A DNA stretch of 64,000 bases from contig CM027383.1 of the NCBI GenBank assembly GCA_015680905.1, positions 88,817,001 through 88,881,000 on the forward strand, read 5' to 3'. This DNA is from Coptis chinensis. Taxonomy: Eukaryota > Streptophyta > Magnoliopsida > Ranunculales > Ranunculaceae. Position 1 is the stretch's first letter, and each line of letters begins with the position of its first letter. The notes under the pieces were generated by a model. The model was not told the DNA's origin. It worked only from the letters and a program-made list of their open reading frames with translations, and made no database searches. A program made the translations under genes and the position numbers. Of the stretch, positions 51,412 to 63,839 are shown piece after piece.

Positions 51412-53928
51412 CCATCTACCACAACTAAGCCATCCATTCAATTCACCCACCATTTCAGCGGAACCTTGAATTTGCACTTGAGCCAATTGCCTCAGAGACC
51501 CTCTATAGTTTTTTCAACCCTCACGGTGAAGAGTGTTTGCCTAGCACACAATCACATGAGTACACCATTCTTGTAGTTGAGAGCCAAACTTTGACCAAGT
51601 GTAGTGAGAAACCTAGTTTGTCTTATTTTTCCTCATCTAAGCCTCATGAAAGACATCAGGATCCATACTTCATTCCTTTCTCCTCTAAAATATCACTAAT
51701 TCATCTTTTGGGTCATTCCAACTCTTTAAAACAGCTACAACATGATGGTTTGCATATGTTCTTTGATGGGTTACATAAGTTTTCTTTCATTCTTCTATAT
51801 GATTGGTTCAAATTATACAACTTTATTCTGTTTGGGGGTGCATTTAGTATCATGTTTTTATGGCTAGACCGCCAACTATTTCGACTATAAGTTTATAGTT
51901 GACCACGCATCATCCATTTTGTGCCACCCCAGTTTCTTGCTTGCTTAAGGGTGTGCATAGTCTAGGGAAATCTGACTTAAAAGAACCCCACATTAAGTCT
52001 AGGGGAATCTGACTTTCAAAGACCTACATGTTTAAACAAATTTTCTAACCATGTTTTCAAAATTTTGTTTAGGGTGGGGTGTTTGGTCTTTCCATTCTTA
52101 ATCACTCAACTTCCTATTTTTGCCCATCATCGTCGCGTGGCTAGTTTATTTTATATTCTTGTTGTGTTAAGACTTGTTTTCTTATTTTTCGTAGATTTTG
52201 TTTCCGAATTGTTAGTAAGTAGTTAATATTTGGATTCTGTAATTGTTATTTTTTAATTTAATTTGAAGTTATTTTAGTTTCCGACATATGCTATATTTTG
52301 TATCGTGAATCCCACCCTTTCAACTTGTTTGGGGGTGGAATTATTTATTTAGTAATGCCTCTAATCATATCCATGTATTTTTGTCGAATTATTATTGTCG
52401 GCTTTATGATGATTGAATTATGTGGGAATGTTGCTAAATTGGTGTCGCTAGAATTAACAAGTGTTGTTTGGTGCAACCTCAAGGAGTCATAACTAGATGA
52501 TTACTATTTTAATTCCAGCCAAAAAACTATTGGTTTGGTTTTGGAGCATGCATCTTGTTTAGTTCTATTTTGGATTTAGAATTGTCTTATTCTATCATGT
52601 TGCCTTAACTAGTTGGGAAACTTGTGGAACTTATAAACTAGTTCTCTATAAATCCTTGGTGCACTCTCAACTTCACATCACACCTCTCACTTTGCATCTC
52701 TCACTTTACCTTTGATTTTCACTTCATAGCACTCATCATACACAGCAGCGCCAAGACCCTCCACCTTTTTTTTTTATACTCTCGAGGCCAAATCCACTGA
52801 AAACACTAGACCTCTCGTCAGGCAAGAGCGCGCCCGCGCCCTCCTACAGCCAAAGTTGAGCACGCCCTCCCTCAAAACACAGGAAGTCGAGTCAGGCAAG
52901 AGCGCGACTGCGCCCTCCCACATGCAATCTTGAGTGCGCCCACGCCCTTCACCTCCACAGCCACTTAGTTTGTCGAATAATACTATATTTCTTTCCAGAT
53001 TTTTGTGCCCGTTTCACGGATTGAGTTGGGGTTGACATTGTGCGACCCACCAACTGCATTATACGCTCATTCCGTGCAATGGCTTGGCAGGGGTGGAGGC
53101 TACAACCTAATTGGGTTGCCCTTACACCCCATCTGACCAAGTGGCGTTTAACCAGTTAGCAATTATAGATGATAAATGGCATGAGGCCTGACAAATTATC
53201 ATGGCGTGGCAGGATGCCAAGGAACCTCAATTCTTTATTAAGGAGGAGGAAAACGATTAAATGATGGATATGAGGTAAGTTTTAATTTTTGTTCGTGTCT
53301 TCTTATGTCCCAAGCAATTTAATTTTTGTTAACCCCATAATGGGTGGAACTCATATAGAGTTGCATCTATCTTTATTTATCTATATTAGTATGTTTTAAA
53401 TTTGTTTTGCAGGTGTTCTTCAATTTTCACGCGTTTCTATGGTATTTCCTACCCTTCTTATTTTAATACTTTGAGGACAAAGCATGTTTTTGTTTGGGGG
53501 TGGCATAGAAACACGCATAAATTAAGGCACCTATTAGGATAATACATGTATAATAAGCACTTGTTTTATAGTAAAAAAAATTCAAAAATATAAATAAAAA
53601 GTTTATGATATACACTTAGGAATATTGATATTGTTTCTTTCTCTATGATGATAATAGTCTAGATATTTCACATTAGCTCTTGTATTAGAATAGTTTTTAA
53701 AAATTTAGGTTAATATATAAGTAATAATCATTGCATCATTCTATAAATATATTGCATGAGTATTTATGATTGTTTGGCAGTAAGTTTATGAAATATAGGC
53801 TAGAGTACTTATTCTACAAATCTAGTGAGATTATAGCCTAAAACCTTATATGAGTGAAATATTTGAGAAATGACACAAGGGAGAAGTAAATTCCGAATAG
53901 AGAAATCACACGTCCACGCTTGATCACT
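51412..53928. other. LARD interior, non-coding, with PPT-like and GC-rich repeats
   Basis: No enzyme motif in any frame that I could find. TTTGGGGGTG recurs at about 51830, 52330 and 53497. GC-rich GTCAGGCAAGAGCGCG blocks lie at about 52818-52935, with a relative at about 49595-49625. Confidence 0.5.
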
Positions 53929-56468
53929 TATAACACCACGATTTTTCAGATAATTGAATATTCAGATAAATGAGCTCGATCCAAATATTCGACCGTCTAA
54001 TAAACCAAGACATGAGCAGGCTCGACTCACATGAGTCCAACTAGAACTAAAAGATAAAACACCCTTTGAACATCACGTTCAAAGAAAATTTCGACAGAGT
54101 TTCCTCTGTATTTCCAACATCTCATAAATTTACAACATGTCCTAACTTGAAAATCAAATAATATACTTTCATTTAATATAAACCTCAGCTATAAACCAAC
54201 TAATAAAAGATATTGATTAGTGGCACCGGCTACTTAACCATCTCGACAAATGCCAGTTAAATCAAGTAGCTGCAGCGCCCCGAAACCAATCTCTTACCCA
54301 ATTATCGTCATAACTTCTAATTAATGAATTCATAACTAAAGACAATTAACATTATAACTAAATTATTACAAAACCACTTAAAGGGAATAAATTTAGAAAC
54401 AAGAAAGAGCTAAAAGAACTGCCTTAGCCAATCAGAGTGCGTTTCACGTTAAATTGTTCTTAATTTGCCTGTATTCCTTTTCTTGTCTTATGGGAGCACC
54501 TGTGAAGATACTCCAACGCTCAACGTTGGATACGTAGGCAATATATAATAATCAACTTGAAATGAAATTGAAAACAAAAGACGAGATTAACATATACATT
54601 AAGCTGCTTAATACCACTTACCGTTTCCTTATTAAATCCTCGTAAGTACATCGATTAACATAATCTCAAGAAAACGTTAGCATTCAATATAATTCGTACT
54701 CACAAGATTTCTATCATGCTTAACACGTAGGCAAATGAATTATACTAGAATTAACCAGTAATAAAATAACTTGAACAACCGATTTTCTTACTACAAGGGG
54801 TGGGGGTTTTCCTATGGAAGCGGCTGAGCCGAGTGGCTGCCTACGTACCCATTTAGGAATCAAGCCAATCGTAGTTCCCCTATTGCGGTGTAAGGTACTA
54901 TGGGAAGGAATTAAAGCAATTTCCGCTGAGGAAGGCGGTATGGGTTCCTCACTTATTTTCTAATCACGTAACATCCCCTAATTAACCAATTCCCAACTTT
55001 GAATCGGTATTCATGCTATCACATCATACCGCGTTATGCGCTTTGTATCCCAGAAGATCTACCGACAAATCCTTAAGCTTCCAAGGTTTCACCTTCATTA
55101 ACTAGAGTGAATTAACCTTTGCTGATCTCTATAGGGAGGGACCTATTTGTTCCTTCTCTTTTGATTAAACCTTTCTGTACTGTACCCGACAAAATTCTCG
55201 AAATTGCATTGGTCACAAACATAGAAAGTAAATCTCATTCTATTCGATATAGGTGTTAATAATAATAATAACAATATTCTCAATGTTAATAAAACTAGAA
55301 CTAGATCACCACAAATTAAATACCCCTCGCATTATTTCAACAGAGTTATAACAATTGACCCGCCATAAATAAAAAGAATACATTTTAATCAATTTGACGT
55401 ACTAAGAATAATATGCCGCAACAATAAAATTTATATTTAGTGAACATAGCTACTAGTACCGTTCACAAGGCAGACCAGTGAAATGGAAACACAAACACTT
55501 ACCTGGTGTTGAGGAATGCTTGCTAATATCCTTAATTAGCTTTCTTCCAAAATTGCAGTTGGATCACATAGAGTTTTGGCTGCCAAGTTTAATTTAGAAA
55601 TGTTACATAGAGATAGAGACTCTCCACTTGTAAGCTCTTAAATGTATACTCTTTGCCGCCACCAAGTTAAAGGCCAATTAATATAAGGTCTTTGCGCTTC
55701 TTGGCAGTGATTGTACAGCACAGAGACAAAAATCAACAACCACGCCCCGAATCATCATAGCCACACCGTGAGACATACACCACTAGACACTAGCGATTTT
55801 CGACTTCAAGAACAAGGACAGTGCTAGCTTCGATCTTCCCCTTAATGTATTTTGGCCATCAAAATACTCTCATGAATCCAAGCAATCCCATTCTTCTTAG
55901 TATCTAGAGGTGTTATTCGTGTGATTGTTAACTCAGAAGTGATAATTGACCTAAGGTAAGGTGATGGGCAAAAATCAGACGTCCATTTCCCTCCGCTCCT
56001 CTTTCCTTCCCCCGTAAGTAATCGGTGTCTAGTTTTAACAAATTCCATCCTTATCCTCTCCCCCTTTTAGCCATTCGTGGGTTAAGCAAAACATATCCCC
56101 ATAATATTAGAGCAGGCCCAACATAAAATAGGCCCACTAAAAGAACATGCCCCATATTTTAAAGCAAGCCCAAATATAAAACAAACCCAATATAATAGCA
56201 TATGCATATTGATATTTCTACTCAAGCCCACACAATCAAGCCCAATTCAGTTCTAAGCCCACATAATTTAAACTAGTAATATAAATAAAGGCCCAAAATA
56301 CAATAGGCCCCACATAAAATTAACCATCAATGAAAAACCCATATCAATTAATCAAGCCCGCCAAATGATAAATGTTAAACCTCACCATATAGTACGTAAC
56401 CTAGAGTGGCACTGAACTAACACGTAAAATGACCGGTTTACCCGTAGGTAAAATTCTTGGTCATTACA
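53929..56468. repeat. Solo LTR, 2540 bp, inside the LARD-like element
   Basis: Starts TATAACACCACGATTTTTC (a decayed TGTAACACCCCG start common in plants) and ends TTGGTCATTACA, with an exact 5-bp duplication TCACT on both sides (53924-53928, 56469-56473). No coding sequence inside. The GTGGCTGCCTACGTACC module at about 54832 suggests minus orientation by comparison with the Tat LTR at 7683-8366. Confidence 0.8.
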
Positions 56469-56473
56469 TCACT

Positions 56474-57593
56474 ATACCATATCCTAAGCAAGAATTTAGG
56501 CCCTCTTTAGATCGATATAGCGAGAAATTCAAACTTTTATAAATTATTTTTCGCTAGTCGCCCCTCTAAGCCTTTCTTTAGCCTTTCATAAACCGCAAAT
56601 CCTTTACCCTTTTACAAAACAAAATAAAAATAAAAATCAGCCTACCCATTTTTTAATGAGTCTGAGAATAGAGATGAAATGAAGAATATGAAAGAGAAAG
56701 ACCTTTGAAACCAAGAATTTGTTAGTTGCTTCAAATAAGAAAAGAAAGTTTTCATCCAAAGAAAAGAAAAATAAAATAAAAAATTAGAACTCCAAAAACA
56801 TAATCAAATGAGTCAAAAGCCAAAGGAAAAAGAAAAAAAAATGGCTAAGGATGGAAACAAAGTGTAGAAGCAAAGTACAGAACAAGGTTTTCTCTAGTTA
56901 CATAATATAAAGACTCTATCATCTCAGACTTGTCCTTTTTTAATATTAATTTCCTTCCTTCTTAAACCATCTTCTAATCTCCACAACACCTAATAAAGAC
57001 CTCTAGCTCAATTATGAATAGGTTAGTGTGATAGTAAGTGGCAGATGTGTTTGATCGACTTCAGTTTCCTTGTGTGACATTGAAATTGTAAGGTAAAGTG
57101 TGCCCACTGCGCACTGGAGTGAGCGAAACTTGAGTGGAAAAATCATAGTGGTTTTTGTCTTGACATATATGTGAGGACCTACTTAAGGACGTTATTCCAA
57201 AGTTTCAGAAACGGACCTGTTATTGCATTTCATAGCATAGTTCATTATATATATGTTTATTTGTAAATGATTGATTATTATGCACGTATTAGCTTAGATT
57301 TTGACTTGATTATTCTGTATTCATTGCTAGTGAGATGTATAGATATCTGAGAATAAAGTAGGAAACAGAAATTTTATTTCTTAGTCGTTATAATATAGAT
57401 GAAGTTTGTGAGTACCTTCTCTAGAAAACTTTCACGAGGCTATAACTCGTCTACTAGGGAATTCCTAGTAGTTTAAGGCTTTATTACATATGGTCAATGC
57501 AATCGCACTCGGTGAAAAGAGATTAGTTAGAACTCCATTTTTGGTCACTTATATTAATTTCTCATATTTGCTTGAGGACAAGCAAAATGCTGT
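56474..57593. other. LARD interior, 3' part
   Basis: AT-rich, with an A-rich stretch at 56740-56850; nothing recognised. Confidence 0.5.
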
Positions 57594-57604
57594 TTGGGGG
57601 TAGT
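57588..57604 (+). other. Polypurine tract of the LARD-like element
   Basis: TTTGGGGGTAGTT directly before the right LTR, after GAGGACAAGCAAAATGC, the usual Athila/Tat context. Confidence 0.7.
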
Positions 57605-57605
57605 T

Positions 57606-58925
57606 TGATAAGAGCCCAAAACTGTAGTTTTAACCCCTTAATATCATTACATTTAGACCAATTATGTGTATAATAAATAAGATTTAGTACTGTTTACATG
57701 CTTTTGTGTATTTCAGGTCTTGGAATCAAATATGTGAAGAAATATGTCACTTTTGCAAGAGAAAGGAGCAAATGTTGGTTGCTAAGAAGTTCTATGCTTA
57801 AAGCCCAATTTTCAAGGAGAAAAAGCATTTTTAAAGCCTAATCAAAGCTGAAAAGTCAAAGTCAACGCGGGTAGAAAAAGAGCACAAAAGTCAACATAAC
57901 TTCCGTAAGCTGTATCTTTGGACTCAGACCTCAGAATTGGACCTATTATATGTCAAAACGACCAACTCGGAAAGAGCTTTCTAATGGTCCAAGTCTTGAC
58001 CCAATTAGAGTAGTAAAAGTGGACAAAAAGAGTATTGAAGTAATTTTATGTAAAGAAACTCTTTTTGGACATATGTAATTAGGTTTTAGGCTTGATTTTA
58101 TAGCCCAAAACATAACTCCAAAGCCCATGCACGAAATTGTAACCTAACCCTCTCCTATATAAAGAGGGTTAAGGCTAAAACAAAACTTGGCTACTCCCAT
58201 CTTTAGTTTAGTTTAGTTTTAGGGTTCTCTCTCTCTCTCTCTCTTTTTAGTTTAGTTTAGTTTTAGTTAATTAGTTTAGTTTGTAGCCTCCATTAGATTA
58301 ATAAAAGTCAAGTTATCGTTTTTCATTATGTCTTCTTCTTATTCTATATATTAATGATAGTCTAATGACTTCTAGCTAAACTTCTATTAGAGGGGTTTTA
58401 TGAAGCTTGATGAAGACTTGATATGTTAGTTAGAATTATTGCTTATTTAAGAGTTTACTCTAGTAGTTTAGTTGATTCGCCATGAGAATGGGTTGAACTT
58501 ACTCACATGCTAATTATTAGTTGGCAGAGATTGTCATGAATAATTAGGGATCAAATACTTAATCTTAGTTGGTTAGGATTGCAATAATCTACACTAGCAT
58601 ATTAGGAATAAATCAAGGTGGAATCAAATCCCCCTAATTTCTTATCCATATTTTAGTCAAGTCATATTCAATTGCTTAGTTAAATTCATATAAGTTAAAT
58701 TTATATTTTTAGTTTCATAGTATAAATTCACCTCTATAAATATTACTCTCACCATTGTTTCTTTGTGTTTGATTAATTGGGTTATATTATGTCTTGGTAG
58801 TTTAGGAGTGGAACGATTCCATACTCTATATATATTGCATGAATATACATGTGAGAGTAGGAAATAAATAATTGATACCGTAAGAATAAAGTTAGAGTAA
58901 TCTAGTTGAGTTTTACGGGTTATCA
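57606..58925 (+). repeat. Right (3') LTR of the LARD-like element
   Basis: TGATAAGAGCCC ... GGTTATCA, 1320 bp, TATATAAAG at 58156-58164; a longer (TC)n than in the left copy. Confidence 0.92.
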
Positions 58926-59676
58926 GATCGCACTAAAAAAAACAGTTCAATCCAAGCAAAAAGGTTTGTACTTGTGTTTTTTTTTTCTTTTGAATACATT
59001 GTTTTGTCACACGTACACTTACAATTTTTGTGTATGTAGGTGATGGAGATGAAAATGCAACCATGACAGACAAACTATAAAGTAACCCAAATGATATGGG
59101 TGATACTTTAAAAGTGAGGGGATGAGCTTCTTCTAAGATTTACAAACAAATTTGTTTATTTTCCTTATTATTTTGATTTAAGCTCAAACCTATACATGAT
59201 TGCGCCTCTTTACTTTACAACAGTTAGGTCCTTCGGCAAGCGAAAACAGGAACCCGAACAATTTGGATGCTCATCCTAATACCTACAATGCTACTCAGGT
59301 GTGATACCAAAATATTATATAACCCAAATTAAATGGGGCCAGGATTTCTTCTTGTATTATCATATCACAGTAATTATAGTTAGTTTTATTTTCATTCATT
59401 GTTGTGTAGGAGTTTTTTACATACCAACCACCACATAACTCAAATCAGGTGCCGCTTATGCAGCAAATCATCTATCCACCAACTTATATGACGGGATACC
59501 TGATGATACCCGATGATGTACGACACTGATGGTGCTCCACAAGTGAATCATCAACAACAAAGTGATGGACCATTCTTTTTAACCAGTGACCAAGATAGGA
59601 ATAAATCGTTCATTTCAAGTAAATGCCCTGTACCTATGTTATACATGCCAAGTTATCCAGGAGGTCCAGTTTGAAG
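58926..59676 (+). pseudogene. 3' end of the second MULE transposase gene, after the LTR insertion
   Basis: Continues the gene cut at 47377. Exon-like pieces at about 59220-59299 (SENRNPNNLDAHPNTYNATQ) and about 59410-59520 (TYQPPHNSNQVPLMQQIIYPP), separated by GT-AG introns, then a stop at about 59675. The Pro/Gln-rich tail corresponds to that of the first MULE (37500-37905). Confidence 0.65.
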
Positions 59677-59810
59677 GCTACATTTTCAAGACTCGTCAAG
59701 GGCTTAGTAACCTATGTTGCTGTAAATAAGAAAAAAATTCAGCTCTAGAGAAGACTATTAATAATTTCAAGGCTAGCAGGTTATGTTTGGCCGGTTTGGG
59801 ATATAATCTA

Positions 59811-61441
59811 GGGGAATTTTGACTTAACCCCCCACAGATGGGTAGGGGTTTGACTAAACCCCCCATTTTTAAAATCATTTGAGTTTGCCCCCCACTCTGT
59901 CAATTTTGTGTGTAACAGACGTTGATATTTTACCTATTGACCATTTTGCCCTTTTCTGACAAATTAAGGGGGGTTTTTTTTTTCATTAAAACAAATTAAG
60001 AGGTTTACTATTAGTTAGTGTAAACCCCCCAAACGTCAATATGCTATTTGCATAAACCCCCCAATTTTTTAGTTAACAGTAAACAAGAAGAAAAAATCTC
60101 ACGATTGGGACATAGTTGTTCAGTTTCCAAAGTTCTATCAATTGGAAGGGTGCTGAGCTCTCATGAACATGATGAAGAAATATTTTCATGGTCATACGTG
60201 GACCAGCATATGGCAGCTGCAGGAGCATGAAATAACACTCTTAGCTTCAATCCTCGCAACAGAGCTTGGGGCCCTTCTTTTGCAACTATCTGTTTGAGCG
60301 CCATTTGGATTGAAGTATTGTTAAATTTTTCAGCACCACACACACCCTGACATTGCAATCTGGTTTTGACAACATCCAATAGAGTGGTAACTGTACTAGC
60401 CAAAGCACCAGCCACTCCACCAGCCGTTAGATGAACCAAGATTTGTTCTTCACTCGCATTCTCTGACGATATCTCACTTAAAACCTTCTTCATCACTTCG
60501 TAAGTAGCAAAGTGCACAGCCGTAAAAGGCGCATTCATCACAACCGTAGTTCTATACGAAGCATAAAAAGCTCTAAACCCCTATTCCTTCAACATCCTTG
60601 TCACACAATCCTTAACTCCACTATAAGGACTCTTCTTTAATTGCAACCTCTCTGTTTCACCACATCCAATGGAGTCAACACTACATCACTTGCAATCATC
60701 GCGAGCATGCTTGATGATGTGATGTGGGCTAACGTTTGGTGTCCTGGCTTATTTCTGCCTAATTTTTCTTTAGATACTTCGTAAACCGTGAAATAAAATA
60801 GCGTGAGCTAGACCGACACCTAGACCAATAGCACCTATGCCACAGTAAAAGCCTAATGGACCTTCTTTTCGCATAATTGAGGTAAAAACTTTACCGGTAT
60901 TGTGGTGGTGGGCAGATGATGAGGCGATGGAAGTGGTGCCGGACATTTGCATACGGATTTTGAGAGTGTCGACTGGGAACATTGCCATGTGTTCAACCAC
61001 GTCTGCAACTGAGCCCGCCAACATGAATTTCCAAAAGCCCATCCCGTCATCATGGGTGGAATGGTTGCCCGTCATTACCATTCGATCAGCATCCATGCAA
61101 TGTTGTGTCTTGTTGTTTAATTTGATAAGTTTGCTGAAGTAGAGCTAATTAAATAGGAAGCCCAACATTGAAATTATCAAATTGTCATTCAACATCAAAT
61201 AAATCATAATCTAGTACTGATTTTGGATAGCATGGCAGGAGCATTGAGTGGGGTATTATACTTGCGAGGTTAGCAACACAAATCAACGATCTCAGGTTCT
61301 ATTATCATATTTCATCTTCTTCTTTACCTTATTCTTCTTTGTTTACGGTTAACTAAAAAATTGGGGGGTTTATGCAAATAACATATTGACGTTTGGGGGG
61401 TTTACACTAACTAATAGTAAACCTCTTAATTTGTTTTAACG

Positions 61442-61475
<34 letters not shown>

Positions 61476-61623
61476 TCAGAAAGGGCAAAATGGTCAATAG
61501 GTAAAATATCAATGTCTGTTACACACAAAATTGAAGGAATGGGGGGCAAACTCAAATGATTTTAAAAATGGGGGGTTTAGTCAAACCACTACCCATCTGT
61601 GGGGGGTTAAGTCAAAAATCCCC
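59811..61623. mobile_element. Pack-MULE carrying a mitoferrin gene copy, 1813 bp
   Basis: Inverted repeats of about 290 bp (59811-60100, about 61330-61623) start GGGGA(A/T)TTTTGACTTAACC and share ACCCCCCACAGATGGGTA, GACCATTTTGCCC and TTTGCATAAACCCCCC blocks. An exact 9-bp duplication TATAATCTA flanks it (59802-59810, 61624-61632). There is no transposase; the whole interior is host-derived. It sits downstream of the second MULE's transposase. The right TIR has grown a ~30-bp poly-A run. Confidence 0.93.
60161..61096 (-). pseudogene. Captured mitoferrin-like (mitochondrial carrier, SLC25) gene, broken
   Basis: From ATG 61096 to a stop at 60161 the whole carrier length (about 310 codons) can be followed on minus without an intron. 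Motifs in order: FWKFMLAGSVADVVEHMAMF with PVDTLKIR (first carrier signature), GVGLAHAILF, then TPLDVVKQR-like sequence (second), RTTVVMNAPFTAVHFATYEV, TTLLDVVKTRLQCQGVC (third; its Pro is replaced by Leu) and LFHAPAAAICWSTY. These fit plant mitoferrins, which import iron into mitochondria. Frameshifts near 60770-60790 and near 60640, and a TAG near 60590, break it; the C-terminal end is altered. It fills the Pack-MULE interior. Confidence 0.85.
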
Positions 61624-61860
61624 TATAATCTATTGTTTTGTAATGCGGTAGTTTTATTGGATGTTATGTTTGGGACATAAAGCTTAATTTGCTCTCTATT
61701 TTGAAAACAATATTTTGAAAGCTCTCTATTTTATTGGATGTTCTATTATGGTTGTGTGATAACCTGACAAAGTTTTCAACTAGTGGTATCAAATCAGAAT
61801 AGAACCGAGTGAGTGCTCGCTCCCTGTCAAGGATTAGTATACTTGTCAGAATAAAACCTG

Positions 61861-62450
61861 TCAAAATAAAACCTGTAATAAGCTAGGAACAAGTCCTGCA
61901 TACAGTGCAGGAATGCCTCTTCGTTCCACTATCTTGGCGCAAGTTGCCAATGCGCTTAACTTTGTAGCCTGAACTTGCATTTGGAGCTGTCTCCTCACAA
62001 CTTCAAATGGATAAGTGGCAGCTTCAGCAAAAGTGTCAGCAATAGCCCCATAGAGCAACGTTCTCATGGGACCCAACTCCATTTGTTCATGTGAGCAAAG
62101 TATGGTAGCAGTAATCCCAGCAGCAGCTCCAGCAAGAAACCTTTCAAAATTTGTGGTTTCCTCATTCCTAGATACTTTGAGCAACTGCTTTCTATATGTG
62201 TCATAAGCATAGAAGTAAACTGCTTTGAATGGAGTTGTTCGACGAATGTTGACAAAGTTTCCCTTTCAAAAACCTTTCAAGCCTTGATTAGCGGCAATTG
62301 TCTTGATGAGCTCACATAGATTCTTCTTCTCCCCAAGTACTATATATTCTAGCTTAAGTCTCTCAAGCGGAGCAACAATAGTTCTTGAAACCACTGCAGC
62401 TATGGCTCCACACCATAGATGTTTTGTGGTGTTCAATGCACCATGTGATC
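61861..62450 (-). pseudogene. Captured fragment of a BTL-type adenine nucleotide transporter gene (At5g64970-like)
   Basis: On minus: TKHLWCGAIAAVVSRTIVAP with LERLKLEYIV (first carrier signature), KNLCELIKTIAANQGLKGF, a stop where Trp is expected, FVNIRRTTPFKA, YAYDTYRKQLLKVSRNEETT, FERFLAGAAAGITATILC, then directly MELGPMRTLLYGAIA, YPFEVVRRQLQMQ and GIPALYAGLVPSLLQV. About 90-100 residues of the middle repeat are missing between TILC and MELG, and the C-terminus is cut at about 61861. The order matches plant BTL mitochondrial carriers. It lies inside the second MULE near its right TIR, so it is a separate capture from the mitoferrin copy. Confidence 0.82.
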
Positions 62451-63046
62451 GAAGTTGAACTCATATTCGGAAGAAAATAAATCATGTTAGAAGGCAAATA
62501 ATATATTGTATAGCTAACATTCAAATTCTTGTATAACGTAAGGTTGAACATGACGTATATATTTTGGTAAGAACAATCAAGAAAAAAAAAAGCCGCCAAG
62601 AGTTCTTTGCCATAGTTCAGGTGACTTGTGACTGGATCAACTAGTGCTACCATAGGTATTTGGTGTTGAGATAACTTGACAAAGTTGAACGCACAATCGG
62701 AAAATTATAAATGCAGAAGGCAAATAAAATATGCATGGTATACCTAACAGTCACATGGCTGGAAAAAAAGAGCTGCCAAGCTAGGACTCCTGCCGTAGTT
62801 CAGTTCAGAGCACCAAACATAGTATGACTTTGGCTCAACTAGTGCTATCATAAGCTATTTGGAGATGGAGGTATTGGCTACAAATAACTCTAAGCTTGAG
62901 CACTAAGAATATTCAAATGGAGACAAATTCAAGGGAGTTAAACTAATTGTGAAGAGAACTAACATAACTTGGGGGACGTAGAAGAAACAAGAAATTAAAC
63001 CAAATACATGGAATCAATACTAATTTGCATATGTTTCAACTGTAAC
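62451..63046. other. Second MULE, right interior, no gene recognised
   Basis: Contains an imperfect direct repeat (GCATGGTATACCTAAC, AAAAAAAGAGCTGCCAAG near 62733-62780 and related sequence near 62500-62610), perhaps a duplicated intron piece of the captured carrier gene. Confidence 0.4.
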
Positions 63047-63134
63047 GATCTTAGTGGATTCGAACCACCATCTCTTGGGATATAAATGTGCCGCATTTTG
63101 ATCCCAAGCACTTTGCCTTTTAAGCTAAAGATCC
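63047..63134 (-). other. tRNA-like sequence (pseudo-tRNA or SINE head)
   Basis: On minus, GATCTT/AAGATC can pair as an acceptor stem. TAGCTTAAAAGG resembles an A box and GGTTCGAATCC is a B box with a T-arm that pairs (GGTGG/CCACT). The middle has an 8-bp stem CTTGGGAT/ATCCCAAG with a long loop, unlike a normal anticodon arm. No anticodon can be assigned. Confidence 0.4.
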
Positions 63135-63839
63135 ATTTAAAAATCACTGTTTAAATCACATAACCAATTCCAAGAATTTAATATCAGGGTGAATTATCAA
63201 AACACATGCATACAGGCTGCCATGAACAAGCTTTTCAAAGAATTCCAGAAGACCAAGCAACAACATTTTCCACTCATTTCTTGGAAATTTAAAACAAACA
63301 AGTTTTTAAAATTATGCATTGTTAATAAAAAGAAAATTCAAGGTAGCAGTAGCAACACCAAGTAGCTTTACCAAAAACTCTATGAGCAGCATTGTTAATA
63401 AATATAATAGTAAGAAATCAAACAGTCGCATCATTAAACTACACCAAGTTGTAAACAAATAATTTAAAATCACTCATTGATAATCATATTTTTCCTTTTG
63501 AATATGAAACTGTCCAATTGGTGTCGCATTATTCCCGGAAACAAGCATCAGAAAAATTGATATCATAAATTCATTACAAGTATACCAAAACCCACTAATT
63601 ATTAACAATTTCTAAATTCATAGACCCTAACTTACAAATTCAAATTAATTCACACATTTACAAATTAGTTGTACCTGAACTACTAACCAAACCAAAGATC
63701 AATGAGCAGCAACAAACAGCACCAATAAAGAGCAAAAAATAGAGAATGTAGAAAATAACATCTTGGTAATAGAGAGAGATCGAGAACATGAAATTACTTA
63801 ATAAAGAGGTCCTCTTTTCCGTAACAGAATTGGGTTCTC
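63135..63839. other. Second MULE, right interior before the TIR
   Basis: AT-rich, no coding sequence or repeat recognised. Confidence 0.5.

Larger units (their letters stand above)
47378..58925 (+). mobile_element. Non-autonomous LTR retrotransposon (LARD-like, Athila/Tat-type signals), 11.5 kb
   Basis: Direct LTRs 47378-48682 and 57606-58925, a primer site after the left LTR and a polypurine tract before the right one. Near-identical 5-bp flanks GATCA (47373-47377) and GATCG (58926-58930). About 8.9 kb of interior has gag-like pieces but no RT, RNase H or integrase, so it must rely on a partner. It interrupts the MULE transposase in + orientation and itself contains a solo LTR. LTRs differ by scattered changes and small indels, so it is not very young. 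Confidence 0.9.
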
